Shown: positions 50,745 through 61,700 of the stretch, piece after piece
Numbering within the stretch: the stretch's first letter is position 1
Layout: each line of letters opens with the position of its first letter
Assembly (NCBI GenBank): GCA_947449015.1
Contig: CANFQA010000001.1
Location: 49,358 to 113,357 of the forward strand
Direction of reading: 5' to 3'
DNA length: 64,000 bases
Origin: Microthrixaceae bacterium
GTDB taxonomy: Bacteria; Actinomycetota; Acidimicrobiia; Acidimicrobiales; Acidimicrobilacustridaceae
Translations under genes and position numbers: made by a program
Notes under the pieces: model-generated
What the model saw: the letters and a program-made list of their open reading frames with translations, nothing else
Told to the model about the DNA's origin: nothing
The model's database searches: none

Positions 50745-51749
50745 GTGAAAGGAATGCAACGCGAGATGTCGTTCTGTCCGGATTTTCTGCTGATTGGTGC
50801 TCAGAAAAGCGGCACGACATCGCTGTACGCCTATCTCAATCTTCATCCTGAGCTTTTCATGTCGGATGTGAAGGAACCTCACTTCTTCTGTGCGCCTGGC
50901 GACGGATCCCCAGTGGACTTTGTCGGAGTGCAAAGCGATTGGGAGATACATCTCGTACCAGACCCCGCGGAGTACGAGGCCTTGTTCGCCGATGCCCGCG
51001 GTCGACGCACTGGTGAGGCCTCGGCCTCGTATCTGGTTGATCGGTTGGCGGCACCGCGGATCGTTTCCGCAAATCCCGATGTTCGACTTGTCGTGGTGTT
51101 GCGCGACCCGGTCGAGCGGGCGATTTCGGACTGGCGTATGTGGCAGAAATGGGGTGGAGAGAAACGAGAACTTGCCGACGCGATCGCGGATGAACTGCAG
51201 CGAATTGAGGACGGGTTGCCCAATCCCCACATGTATCTCGCCATAGGTCGGTACGTAGAGCATCTTGAATGGTGGGAGCAGTATGTGAATCGATCGCAAT
51301 TCTGCATCGTGCTCACTGAGGATCTGGAGCATGATCGGGTGGCGACCTTGCAGCGAATCTTCGCTCATCTCGGGGTTGACGACACCTATGTGCCGGACGT
51401 GGATTTCAAACTCAATCGCAAAGATTCCTTTGAAGGAAAGACCGATTCACTGCGAGCGGCACTTCGAGTACGTCATTCAGTGCCGGGTCGTGTATTCGCA
51501 AGACTTGTTCCCAACAATCTCCGGAAAGGCGTTCGCGAGCAGCTCACAAAACCGGCGTTTCGCCCGAATTCCGGTGAGGTACCGAACGAGGTGCGCGCAG
51601 AGTTGCGCGAGTACTTCCGCGAAACAAATCTTGAGTTGCAGCGCCGATACGACCTCGATCTACGCAGTTGGCTGACCGACCCCGACCCCGACCCCGACCC
51701 CGGCCCCGGCTCCAACTCCAACTCCAACTCCGCACAATCAAAACGATGA
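50745..51749 (+). CDS. PAPS-dependent sulfotransferase
   Basis: A 334-residue protein of the Sulfotransfer_1/heparan-type family. The 5'-phosphosulfate loop is FLLIGAQKSGTTSLYAYL near residue 18 and the 3'-phosphate element LVVVLRDPVERAISDWRM; KEPHFF contains a likely catalytic-side residue set. The start is uncertain (GTG 50745, ATG 50754 or ATG 50766). The last 25 residues are low-complexity, (DP)4-GPGS-(NS)3, encoded by hexamer repeats. It would move sulfate from PAPS to a sugar or lipid hydroxyl. The following glycosyltransferase starts within a few bases, so both probably modify the same glycan. Confidence 0.88.
   Translation: MKGMQREMSFCPDFLLIGAQKSGTTSLYAYLNLHPELFMSDVKEPHFFCAPGDGSPVDFVGVQSDWEIHLVPDPAEYEALFADARGRRTGEASASYLVDRLAAPRIVSANPDVRLVVVLRDPVERAISDWRMWQKWGGEKRELADAIADELQRIEDGLPNPHMYLAIGRYVEHLEWWEQYVNRSQFCIVLTEDLEHDRVATLQRIFAHLGVDDTYVPDVDFKLNRKDSFEGKTDSLRAALRVRHSVPGRVFARLVPNNLRKGVREQLTKPAFRPNSGEVPNEVRAELREYFRETNLELQRRYDLDLRSWLTDPDPDPDPGPGSNSNSNSAQSKR
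51678..51731. repeat. Hexamer tandem repeats at the sulfotransferase C-terminus
   Basis: GACCCC is repeated four times, then GGCCCC and GGCTCC, then AACTCC three times. Units of six keep the frame and give Asp-Pro, Gly-Pro/Ser and Asn-Ser dipeptides. Copy number could vary by slippage without breaking the gene. Confidence 0.9.
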
Positions 51750-51753
51750 GTTG

Positions 51754-52668
51754 ATGAGACAGCACCAAGAGGGTTCGAAGGTGATTCGAATCGCAAGCGG
51801 AATGGAGATTTACGAGGACAAGTGCCTCATCCTCGGTGACAGTCTTCGTCGTTTGGGCTTCGAAGCTGAGGTTGAGGCGTCAATCCCGCGTAGGCGCCTC
51901 TCCCGCGATCAGCGGCGTCACGATCTCTGGATTGGCTACTGGAACGCAGTACCAGCGCGACGAATTCCTCGCCGATACATCGCTCTGCAGACTGAGCCAA
52001 TGCGCGCGCGTTCCGCATGGTGGACCGAGCAGGCAGGTTGGATACCGATGATCGAGGGTGCACTCGAGATTTGGGATTATCAGGAATCGAATCGCTCAGT
52101 CATTGAGGGCCTGGGTCGGTCGTTCCACTCTTTGCCCTGTGGTTTCAGCCCGTTGCACGAGTCGTGGTTCCGTCAGGCATCGGCACAGGTGTCGGCGCCC
52201 GATATTGATGTGCTCTTCGTGGGGGGGATGGTGCCGCGACGTCGGCGCGTGATCGACGATCTGCAGTCGGCTGGGATTCGCGTTGAGGTCGTGACCTATG
52301 CCAACGTCGCGGTCGGCGCCGATTTCCACCGGTTACTTGCCCGAGCAAAACTTATGATCGGAATACATCGATACGATGCGGCTGACGCACAGATGCTGGA
52401 TCTCTTCCGCTTCGACATGGCGCTGGCGAATGCAGTTCCGATCCTTCATGAACGTGTGGATGCGACCTCCGCGTTTGACGAGCCGTTCATGGAACGTGTG
52501 CCGTTCTATGAGATTGACACTGTCGTTGATGCGGTCCGATCCCGGCTTGACGCCCTTGACCTGGCTCGGGCCGAGGCGGAACAAACCAAACAGTGGTTCC
52601 GTGACGAGTTTCTGATCGATCGGTTCATCCCCGTCGAGAGTCTTCGTCGAAGGCTTGAAGCGATCTGA
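51754..52668 (+). CDS. Glycosyltransferase-like protein (GT-B, CgeB-like)
   Basis: A protein of about 304 residues. Start is ATG 51754 (alternatives TTG 51751 or GTG 51781). The N-terminal part has SGMEIYEDKCLILGDSLRRL and WIGYWNAVPARRIPRRYIAL; the C-terminal part has IDVLFVGGMVPRRRRVIDDL, ARAKLMIGIHRYDAADAQML and DLFRFDMALANAVPILHERV, the layout of CgeB/GT1-like glycosyltransferases that end in a donor-binding lobe. The usual E-x7-E motif is weak. It is 4 bases after the sulfotransferase stop and likely cotranscribed. Donor and acceptor unknown. Confidence 0.6.
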   Translation: MRQHQEGSKVIRIASGMEIYEDKCLILGDSLRRLGFEAEVEASIPRRRLSRDQRRHDLWIGYWNAVPARRIPRRYIALQTEPMRARSAWWTEQAGWIPMIEGALEIWDYQESNRSVIEGLGRSFHSLPCGFSPLHESWFRQASAQVSAPDIDVLFVGGMVPRRRRVIDDLQSAGIRVEVVTYANVAVGADFHRLLARAKLMIGIHRYDAADAQMLDLFRFDMALANAVPILHERVDATSAFDEPFMERVPFYEIDTVVDAVRSRLDALDLARAEAEQTKQWFRDEFLIDRFIPVESLRRRLEAI

Positions 52669-52697
52669 AAGCACGCGCGCTTGCCCTGATCGGCGTC

Positions 52698-53936
52698 CTA
52701 CCTGCGCGCGTGGAGCTGCCGGAGTCGAGATGCCATCAGGTGACCTACAACCTCTGGCGAGTGCTGTCGGGGGATGTCAATCGCTGCGCGCTTGCCAAGC
52801 CGTTGGGCAAGATCTGGATCGTCGTGCACTGAGCGCATGAACTCCGAAGCCATCTGGATATCGGGTTCCGCCCACATGAGTCCAGGCAGGAATCGCGATG
52901 CGTCAACCTCGTTGATCGTGATCAGTTCCGCGGCCACGGGGAAGGAGTTGGACTCGGTGAGATAGTCGGCAGGCCCGGACCAGTTCGTCGCAATGACCGG
53001 TTTCGCAAGTGTCATCGCCTCGGCGGCGCCCATTCCAAATCCCTCTGCCCGGTGTAATGAGACGAAACAGTCGCAGAGCTCAAGCAGGTCCGTGGTTTCG
53101 TCATCGGTTAGCGAGTCAGTGAGCAACAGCACATCGGGGCCGAAGGCAGGATCGTCGCGGAGCACATTCAGGAACGCCGTGGTCTCGAGGTCCATCTCAC
53201 CCATCACGAGAGCTTTGATGACAAGTGTTGCGTCTGTCTGGCCGTGCGGGAATGCCGCTCGGAATGCATGGAGTGCTCCGTCGGGGTTCTTGCGGATCAT
53301 CGGTACATCGGTATTTACGAACGTGAGGAACGTGAGGCGATGCTCGGGGATCCCCAACTGTTTGCGAGTGAGCTGTGGGGCTCGCTCGGGAGTAATCTCG
53401 CGATGCACGATATTGGGAATAGCAGTGACCGGCTTACTCGTCGAACGAGCGAACACCTCTGTGGCGAACGAGGAACCAGTCCAGATTTCGTCAACCGACG
53501 TGATTCCATTCATGTACGCAGTCGACAGTTCTGTCTGTTCGCAGAGCCAATTGCCAATCACGTAGCGCCCAGCGAATGCCCGCGGGGAGATCACTCGGAG
53601 ATCGAAATGCGTTGGCCAGGCCAGGATGAGGGTGAACGCGTAGCGGGGTCGAATTCGGTTGCCAGTGGCGTGATCGATATACGACCGCCCGCGTCGATAC
53701 GAGAGGTCATCGATCGAGATCATGTCGAACGGGACATCGGCGCTTTCGAGGGCTTCACGAACAAGTCGGGACACAACGCCGAGACTGTGAAATTCGGTCG
53801 GGTGCCCGATGATGTTCACACCAAAGGAACGTGAGCGGTACAGCGATGTTGGAAACATCTGCGCCGCCCGATGCAGCAGGCGCCGCGCGCGACGATGAAG
53901 CAAAGATTTGAAGCCCCGCAGTCCGCTGACCATCAC
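52698..53936 (-). CDS. GT4-like glycosyltransferase
   Basis: A 412-residue GT-B enzyme. The Arg-rich N-terminus (LLHRRARRLLHRAAQMF) precedes a FGVNIIGHPTEFHSLGVVSR acceptor-side loop. YVIGNWLCEQTELSTAYMNG and VDEIWTGSSFATEVF are shared with actinobacterial glycan transferases, and the donor lobe has CFVSLHRAEGFGMGAAEAMT with the E-x7-E pattern, then KPVIATNWSGPADYL. It starts inside the stop of the paralogous gene at 53933-55147 and is clearly a tandem duplicate of it. The sugar is not identifiable. Confidence 0.88.
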   Translation of the reverse strand: MMVSGLRGFKSLLHRRARRLLHRAAQMFPTSLYRSRSFGVNIIGHPTEFHSLGVVSRLVREALESADVPFDMISIDDLSYRRGRSYIDHATGNRIRPRYAFTLILAWPTHFDLRVISPRAFAGRYVIGNWLCEQTELSTAYMNGITSVDEIWTGSSFATEVFARSTSKPVTAIPNIVHREITPERAPQLTRKQLGIPEHRLTFLTFVNTDVPMIRKNPDGALHAFRAAFPHGQTDATLVIKALVMGEMDLETTAFLNVLRDDPAFGPDVLLLTDSLTDDETTDLLELCDCFVSLHRAEGFGMGAAEAMTLAKPVIATNWSGPADYLTESNSFPVAAELITINEVDASRFLPGLMWAEPDIQMASEFMRSVHDDPDLAQRLGKRAAIDIPRQHSPEVVGHLMASRLRQLHARR

Positions 53937-55147
53937 GACCGATGGAGCTGCTTCAGTCGAGCCGCGATTGCGGCGCCAACCACGGGAATCGAATGCCGCC
54001 CCGCGATGTCCAACGCGGCTTGTCGCCCCAGCATCTCGCCCAGTGACGGGTCATCGACGAGGGCCTTCATGTACCCAGTTGCAACGTCGAGGTCAGGTTC
54101 GGCCCATTCGAGTCCCGGCTTGTAGAAGATGGTGCCTGTGTCATCGATGGTGACCAGTTCGTAGGGAACGGGCAGGCTGTTCTCAGCGGTGAGGTAATCA
54201 ACTGGGCCGGACCAGTTTGTGACGATCACTGGTTTGCCGAGGCTCATCGACTCCGCAGCTCCCAGACCAAATCCCTCGGCGCGGTGCAGTGAGACGAATG
54301 CATCGCAGCACTTGAGAAGCTCGGTCATCTCCGAGTCAGAGATTGCCTCAATGATGAGAATGATGTCGTCGCCGAACGTTGGGTCGGATGAAAAATATTC
54401 TCGTTGGACCGTTGGAGTTGGGCTGTAGTCGCTGACCAGAAGTTTGATTGCGAGGACCGCCTCAGTCTGACCATGTGGGAATGCGGCTCGGAACGCGTGC
54501 ATCGAACCGAGTGGGTTCTTCCGCACAAACGAGCTGGTGGCCGATGCAATCGTGAGAAACACGTAGCGGTCGGTGGGGAGATCGAAGCGAGCACGACCCG
54601 CCACTGTCGGCGATGTCTCGACCTGACGGACTGGGTGGGCAATGAGCTTGATCGGTTTGTCAATTGAGCGTAGATAGGTGGCGCGTACGAATTCCGATGA
54701 AGCCCAAAACTCATCAATGCCAGCGGCGTTGTTGAGATAGGCCTCGGGTAGTTCGCTCTGTTCCCACAGCCAATTGGCGATGACGAATCTGCCAGCGGTG
54801 ATGGAAACCGGGAGTTGTTCGATACGAAAGAAGTGCGGAGGATTCACGATGATCGTGAATGCGTGACGCGGGATCCTTCCGAAGTTCCGAGCGGGGCGGC
54901 GATGCCAACCTGCTGTTTGGTTGATGATGTCGTGCTCGGTCACAGGGATTCCCGCAGATCGCAGGGCGGCTGCGTAGTCGCGGGTCATTACAGCAATGCT
55001 GTGTTCTCCCAGGGATCCAACGAGGTTGACGCCCATCGGGCGGCCATGGAAACCCCGAGGATGCAGCAACCTGATTGCCTCGCGATGCAGTCGACGCAGG
55101 GCTCGACGCGAACGGGAGGCGAGTCGTCTCGCAGTTGGGAATTCCAT
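53933..55147 (-). CDS. GT4-like glycosyltransferase (tandem paralog)
   Basis: A 404-residue GT-B enzyme with the same plan as its downstream neighbour: basic N-terminus (RRALRRLHREAIRLLH), MGVNLVGSLGEHSIAVMTRD, FVIANWLWEQSELPEAYLNN, VDDPSLGEMLGRQAALDIAG near the end, and donor motif FVSLHRAEGFGLGAAESMSL followed by KPVIVTNWSGPVDYLTAEN. Conserved blocks are nearly identical between the two while the acceptor-facing parts differ, as expected of paralogs that add consecutive sugars. It is the first gene of the minus-strand pair. Confidence 0.88.
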   Translation of the reverse strand: MEFPTARRLASRSRRALRRLHREAIRLLHPRGFHGRPMGVNLVGSLGEHSIAVMTRDYAAALRSAGIPVTEHDIINQTAGWHRRPARNFGRIPRHAFTIIVNPPHFFRIEQLPVSITAGRFVIANWLWEQSELPEAYLNNAAGIDEFWASSEFVRATYLRSIDKPIKLIAHPVRQVETSPTVAGRARFDLPTDRYVFLTIASATSSFVRKNPLGSMHAFRAAFPHGQTEAVLAIKLLVSDYSPTPTVQREYFSSDPTFGDDIILIIEAISDSEMTELLKCCDAFVSLHRAEGFGLGAAESMSLGKPVIVTNWSGPVDYLTAENSLPVPYELVTIDDTGTIFYKPGLEWAEPDLDVATGYMKALVDDPSLGEMLGRQAALDIAGRHSIPVVGAAIAARLKQLHRS

Positions 55148-55189
55148 GACACGGGTAGGTGCAGATCGGATGATCGCTTGTTCGCAAAT

Positions 55190-55564
55190 CTAGATGCAGA
55201 CCCAGTTCTCATTGGCGCTAGATGCCGTCCAAGCGGCGTCGAACTCACCCATGCTCTCGAAGCCGCTCAGCCAACCCAGCGCACCGAACGGACCAGTGAC
55301 GGCGCGGCCAAAGGATGCATCTGTTCCGGTTGCCTGCTTCCAGGCTTGACAGATTTCAATACCGGACACGGTTGCTTCGACCACCCGAGAGGGGCCGGAG
55401 GTGCCCCCGACTGACCACACGATGTTGGGCATTTCCATCTCGGTTGCTTCTTGAGTGGTGAACACCACGTCGAGAAGGAGGTCATTGATGGCCACCACAC
55501 TCGGCGCCAGAGCGAGGGACAACTCCATGTACTTCGCGTCTTCTCCTCGCCGAAGTGCAACCAT
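55190..55564 (-). CDS. Small protein of unknown function
   Basis: A 124-residue frame, taken from ATG 55564 (an AGGTG lies 6 bases upstream). The ORF track extends it to 439 residues, but the additional part is antisense to the giant FnIII gene and Ser/Arg/Thr-rich. The retained part has balanced composition: MVALRRGEDAKYMELSLALA, then PNIVWSVGGTSGPSRVVEAT and GWLSGFESMGEFDAAWTASS. The two halves could form a small alpha/beta-barrel dimer of NIPSNAP/ABM style, but I cannot assign a family. It is divergent from the FnIII gene and lies 42 bases downstream of the glycosyltransferase start region. Confidence 0.5.
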   Translation of the reverse strand: MVALRRGEDAKYMELSLALAPSVVAINDLLLDVVFTTQEATEMEMPNIVWSVGGTSGPSRVVEATVSGIEICQAWKQATGTDASFGRAVTGPFGALGWLSGFESMGEFDAAWTASSANENWVCI

Positions 55565-55674
55565 CTGTCGCACCTGTGCGGACCGTAGGTGAAGTGGGTT
55601 TTGGTTTCCACTGGCTTTTGGGTACTCGTCTGGACTGCCGTGGCGTCTGAGAGAGGCCCTAGGGCTTTTTGCCG

Positions 55675-55702
55675 ACCTTGGTGTAACTTTTCCACCCAAG
55701 GT
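55675..55702 (+). other. Hairpin in the 5' leader of the FnIII gene
   Basis: ACCTTGG-TG...CA-CCCAAGGT forms a stem of about 9-10 pairs with one bulge. Just before it GCCCTAGGGC is followed by TTTTT (55656-55670), and CGAAG...CTTCG pairs nearer the start. The 55565-55772 gap between the divergent genes otherwise has no ORF. A structured 5' leader or weak attenuator is possible; no known riboswitch class was recognised. Confidence 0.3.
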
Positions 55703-55772
55703 GTCAAAAACATCCAAAACTTGAGCGGAAGCGAAGACATCCAATGGGTTGCTTCGAGGGAGGGGAGAAGCT

Positions 55773-58700
55773 GTGCCGAAACCTCCTCTGACGCGCCGTG
55801 GATTCTCCTTCTCCGCCGCACTCTCCGTTGTGTTGGTCCTCTCACTACTCGCCGCTGTCGCCTTCGTCGAGCCCGCGGCTGCGCAGGGTGCAGAAACGTC
55901 CTCTGCGTCCTCTGATGGAGCAGCGATTTCGCCGTCAACTTCTACCACCGCACCAACTCGCTCTGACCGGCCTGATGCGCCTACCGATGTTCGGGCCGTG
56001 GCCACCGCTGACGGCACGGAGGTTCGATGGAATGCCCCGGCCTCGTCAGAACTCGCGCCCGCCCCAACGGGGTATCTCGTCGTCGGGTGCGGACCGTACG
56101 CGTTCGGCTCCAACGAAGCGACGACTGCTGCCAATGCGGTGTGTCTAAATGAGGAGTCGTCGCGTCCGCAGCGTGTTGGCGCCAATGTGACTGATGCAGT
56201 GGCGCAATGTGTACCTACGGCGACTGACTTCTGTGTCCTCGCGGTGTTCTCCGAGACGGACTCGCTCCAGTCGCGTGCGGCTGTTGTCGGCTCGGGAGGC
56301 ACACCGCCCAACGAACCCACCGCCGTTGTTGCCGTTCCGGGAGCCGATGGCCGCTCCATTGAACTTTCGTGGACCCCGGGTGTCGATGTCGTCCAGGTCG
56401 GATCGATACCAGCGATTCCGCAGCTATGGGAAGTCTCACGCGGTGAGCAGGTCCTCGCTCGCACATTGAACGAACCGCGGTTTGTCGATAACTCATGTGG
56501 TTTCGGCATTCGATGTGACTACTCGGTGCGCGCCGTGAGTCCTGCTGGACGATCAGCGGCCGTCGAGGTTGATGCGGTGACGAAGGGAACCGCAGCGCCA
56601 ACGATCGACGCTTTTTCATCCTTGCTTGTCCCCGGGGTCGGAGTGATTACCGGTCGTGCCGGACACGGGGCAACCGACGCCCGACCAATCGAACTGAACC
56701 TGCGCAGCGAGGCCGGCGATTTCGCGCTGGGCACCATCGTTCCTCCCGATACCAACGGTGGCTGGTCGATGATCATCCCGGCCTCGGTTGCTCCCGGGTT
56801 CTACCGGATCGTGGCCCGTCAGGCTGGCTTCGAAACTGTCTCCGAGCCTGTGGCGATCGCCGTTGATCGCCCATTCACCGCAGTTCTCGACGGGAGCACC
56901 GGCGCCGACGACGCACCTATCGCCACTGTGTCTGCAGCAACTCTGCGACTCACTGGTTCGGCTGTTGCCAGTCCGCCGGGCTCGACGGTCGAGATCGTCG
57001 ACCACTGGGGATTCCAACTCCCACAGGGCACTGCCCCGACCCAGGAGTCGCTTGGTCTCGCTGTTGAACGCGCCGATCATTCCCCGAGCGGTCCGGTCCG
57101 TCAGGTACTCGTCGACGCTGACGGAGTATGGGGAGTTGATTTCGCGATCAACCGCTCGGTCACTTCGGTGCACATTCTCACTGTCACCCAGACGATCCCC
57201 GGTATTCGTGTTTCGACCCGCTACGTCGCCGTGCAGGTGCTTGCCCCGGCGGTACTGCGTCGGGTCCGTGCTGCCAACAACCTGCTGACCGCCTCGGTCA
57301 GTGCCATGGCGAACCAGAGTGGTCAGCAGAACCAGATCCCGTCTCCGCCGATGGCCCCGACCGATGTCGTCGCTGTTTCAGCTCCCTCGGCAGCAGTTAT
57401 CTCGTGGTCGCCAGCCGTTTCGGAGAGTTCGCCGGTCACTTCCTATGTTGTGTCGGTCGTCGGAAGTTCGGTGCCCGGATGCACCGTCCTCATCTCGCCA
57501 GGCGCGCAGGGTGAAGAGAAGCTGAGTTGCATGGTGTCCAGCCTGCGCAATGGCACCGCCTACCAGTTCACTGTGAAGGCCCGGAACACCGCAGGTGCTT
57601 CACCGGCTTCGGTGGCCTCAAAGTCTGTGGTCCCGGCGGGTGTGCCGGCGGCACCGACACAGGTGCGGGCCACCGCTGGTCCGGGCTCAATCGCAGTGAG
57701 TTGGTCGAGTCGGTCAAACAACGGTGCGGCGATCACGTCATTCACTGTGAGGAGTGTCGAGGATCCCACGGTTGGATGCACCACGAGTTCGCTCGTGGCG
57801 CTACCCGCCCGAAGTTGCGTCGTGAGCGGCCTTACCAATGGCAACGACTACACGTTTACGGTGGTGGCCAACAACATCGCTGGCGATTCCGTGGCCTCCG
57901 CCCCGTCCAATGCGGTTCGGGCGGCCGACGTACCCGGAGAGCCACTCGAGATCGTGGCGTTAGCTGGCGACAGGTCGGCCACAATTCGATGGAGCACCCC
58001 GTCCAATAATGGTCAACCGATCACCTCCTATCGGGTGCGCGCCGCGTCGGCCCCTTCGAAGACCTGCACCTACTCCGTTCCGGACTCAGGTGAAGCTGCC
58101 AACACCTGCACCATCACTGGTCTGACCAATGGCACGACCTACACATTCGACGTGAATGCCACCAACGCGGTTGGCACCTCGCTCGCGTCATCGAGCAATC
58201 CAGTCGTTCCCGCTGCGGTTCCAAGTGCGCCGCTGACGGTCACTGCAACGCTCAGCGGCACCACCGCAACCATTCAGTGGTCGGCCTCAGTCGCAAACGG
58301 TCGCCCCATCAACTCCTATGTCGTGACCTCACTGCAGGATCCCTCGAAGAACTGCACAGCTGCCTCGGTGCAGGGAGTCATCCGGCGGAGTTGTTCGATC
58401 ACTGGTCTCAACTACGCGATGGGATACACGTTCTCGGTGGTCGCCGTCAGCGACGCTGGGAACTCGGTGCCGTCTGCTCCTTCGAACGAGCTCACAGCAA
58501 CCAAGATCCCTGATGCTCCTACCTCGGTGACCGCAAGCGTCGAGGATGGCGCGGCGGTCATCTCGTGGGTCAATTCCGTCACCTACGGCATACCGGTGAC
58601 CTCCTATGTCGTGAGAGCGGTTTCGAACGCGACCAAGACCTGCACGCTTTCGGTGCCATTCGGCGAAACTCGGTCATGTCGCATTGAAGGTCTCACCAAC

Positions 58701-61700
58701 GGAGTGAGTTACCGGTTCACGGTGGTCGCGAACACTGCGGCGGGTGCCTCTGGGGTCTCTACCCCGTCGTCAGCAGTCACGCCGGCAGCGGTACCCTCCG
58801 CACCCGTCACTGTCACTGCAGTTGGTGGCGATGCCCGAGCAACGATTTCGTGGGCGATTGCTGTTGGCAATGGAGCCGCGGTCACCGCGTACACAGTGAG
58901 CGCGGTCGAGGATTCCACGCTGCACTGCGCGACCAGCTCGCTTGTTGGCGCACCGAGCCGTTCCTGTGTTGTCAGCGGACTGACCAATGGACGCACCTAT
59001 TCCTTCACGGTCATCGCGACGAACCGCGTTGGTGACTCGCTTGCCTCGACGCCATCGGCCAGCGTGCTCGCGGCTGGTGTGCCGCTGGCCCCTACCGGTG
59101 TCGAAGCAACACCTGCGCCCACTAGCGCGTCAGTGCAATGGAACACCGCCTCGCCGAACGGTTCACCAGTCCTGTCCTATGCCGTGACCACTGTTGGGCT
59201 ACCCACCCGCACATGCACTGTACGTGTGAGCGATCCGAACGCGTCGACCGAGACCTGCACCATTGTCGGGCTGACGAATGGCACGGCGTACACCTTCGTT
59301 GTCAGAGCCATCAACGCCATCGGAACCTCGCTGGCTTCGATCGCGTCCTCGCCGGTCACCTATGCAACCGTTCCATCTGCGCCGATGAGCATCTCGGGTG
59401 TGAGCAGTGGATCCTCTGCAACTATCACCTGGGCGCCAGCCGTCAATGGTGGTTCGCCGATCACCTCCTATTCGGTCAGCACCACGCAAAGGCCGTTCCG
59501 TACCTGCGTCAGCACTGCGCTCATCGGACCGCCCCCCACCTCGTGTGTGATCGATGGACTCACAATCGGTGAGACCTACAACTTCCGGGTGCGAGCAACG
59601 AATCTGCTCGGCCCCTCTCGTCAGTCGGTCACTTCCGCGCCAGTACTTATCGGATCCCGTCCTGCAGCGCCGACCGGTGTCAACGCTGTGCGCGGAAGCG
59701 GCCAGGTCGAAGTTCGCTGGACGGCTGCTGTCGCCCCGGATCTTCCAGTCACGTCCTATGTGGCGACCGCAGTTGAGGATCCCACCAAGCAGTGCACCGC
59801 TACGAACACGAGTGGCCAACCCGAGGTCACTTCCTGTGTCGTTCAGGAACTCACCAACGGCGTCAGCTACTCCTTTACCGTTCGGGCGATAAACGGCATC
59901 GGGAGTTCAAGCGCCTCTACGGCCACGTCGTCGGTGGTTCCCGGCACCGTTCCCGGCACCGTCTCCACCCCCGATGTTGTTGCTGGGCCGTTTCGGGCCA
60001 CCATCACTTGGGAGACGCCAGCGAATAACGGCCTCGCAATCGCGTCCTATGTGGTCGAGTCAGTCGACGATCCAACCCTGTGGTGTTCCTATGAGGTTCC
60101 TTCCTCGGGCGACTCGCTCAACGAGTGCACGATCACTGGCCTCGATGCTGAGACTTCCTATCGATTCGTTGTCCGTGCCGTCAACGCCGTTGGAGCATCA
60201 CTGGATTCTGAACCGTCGGCCGCAGTGATCGTCGGATCGATCGACGCGCCGACCGCAGCATTTGCGACTGGTGGCACCAACGGCCGATCGTTCATCACCT
60301 GGTCGGCTCCGGTCACAACCATCGACGATCCCATCTTGGGGTACACCGTGTCATCCAACCCGGAGGTCACACCGCCATCCACCTGCGTGTCGACCCGCAT
60401 GATGTGGTGTCGTTTCACCGGCCTTGAGAATGGCGTCACCTATACCTTTGAGATTCGTGCGCTTACCGCGTCTGGTCGCGGACTGCCTGTTCAGGTTGTC
60501 GCGCAGCCCCGCCCCGAGGTGCCGAGAGCGCCTGCCGGTGTCACAGCCTCGCGAATCGGGACCGCTGCCACTATCGGATGGGGTGCAGCTGTCGAGAACG
60601 GTTCGCCGATTCAGTCCTACACGGTGACTGCCGATCAGGATTCCTCGAAAACCTGTAGCTATCTGGCACCCCTTGACGGTGGCCCCGACCGGCGCACCTG
60701 CGTGGTCGAAAATCTCGATCCGGATCGCTCCTACACATTCTCCGTTCTCGCTACCAACGCTGTCGGTAACGGCGCCCGCTCGGTATCGAGCGAAGCTGTT
60801 GGCATTCCCGATGCACCGACTGACCTCGTCGTGACGCGAGCGCCGGGAACGATCACGGTTGCTTGGACACCGGCTTCGGGTCACGGGTCAGCTCCCACCT
60901 ATCGGGCCTATGCCTCACTCAACCACTCGTTGAACTGCGTCACCGATGACACGTCCTGCACGATCTCGGGGCTTACTGCCGGCCTCAGTCAGACCTTTGA
61001 GGTCGTGGCCTTCAACGAAGTTGGAACGAGCGAACCTTCTGAACCTTCGGAGTCCGTCGTTCCCGCATTGCTGCCGTCTGCCCCGTCGACACCGATCGTC
61101 ACAGCGGGCATTCGTTCCGCGTCAGTGGCATGGAACTCTGTGTGGGCGCCATGGGCCGAGGTGACCTCCTATAGCGCGACCGCGACACCTGGCGACCTTT
61201 CCTGTACTTCCGAAGGCTTCAGCTGCACCATCGACGGACTCGTCCCCGGTGTCGTCTACACAATCTCGGTTGCTGCAACCAGCGAACTCGGCACCGGTGC
61301 TTCCTCATCTGCGGTCGAGCTTCTGGGTCGAGGTCCCACCGATGCACCCACGGGAGTCGCGGTGTCGGAAACGGGAGTGTTCTTGCTCGGCGATCACGTC
61401 GATGTCACCTGGACTGTTCCCGCTGCTCCTGGTGGTGGACCGAACCGCTGGAGCGAGGTGTTCGCCGTTGATGCCGAAGGAACATCGACACAGGTGTGCG
61501 TCACTGCAATCACCGGATCGTTGTCGGGATCATGTCGGGTCTACGCGTTCCGACTCGAACCTGGCGTACCCATCTCGTTCATCGTGCGCACGCAGTCGGG
61601 CTACGGCTATTCGGAGTTCTCTGAGCCCACTGTCGTAGTCACACCGTTGGTCACGCCGGCAGCTCCCGCCGGCATCGCCGTCGAGGTGACCGGAGATGTT

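Noticed and set aside
55565-56509. N-terminal 315 residues of the 439-residue minus ORF
   Set aside because: They are antisense to the start and signal peptide of the FnIII gene and Ser/Thr/Arg-rich as expected of a shadow frame; only 55190-55564 was kept as a candidate gene.
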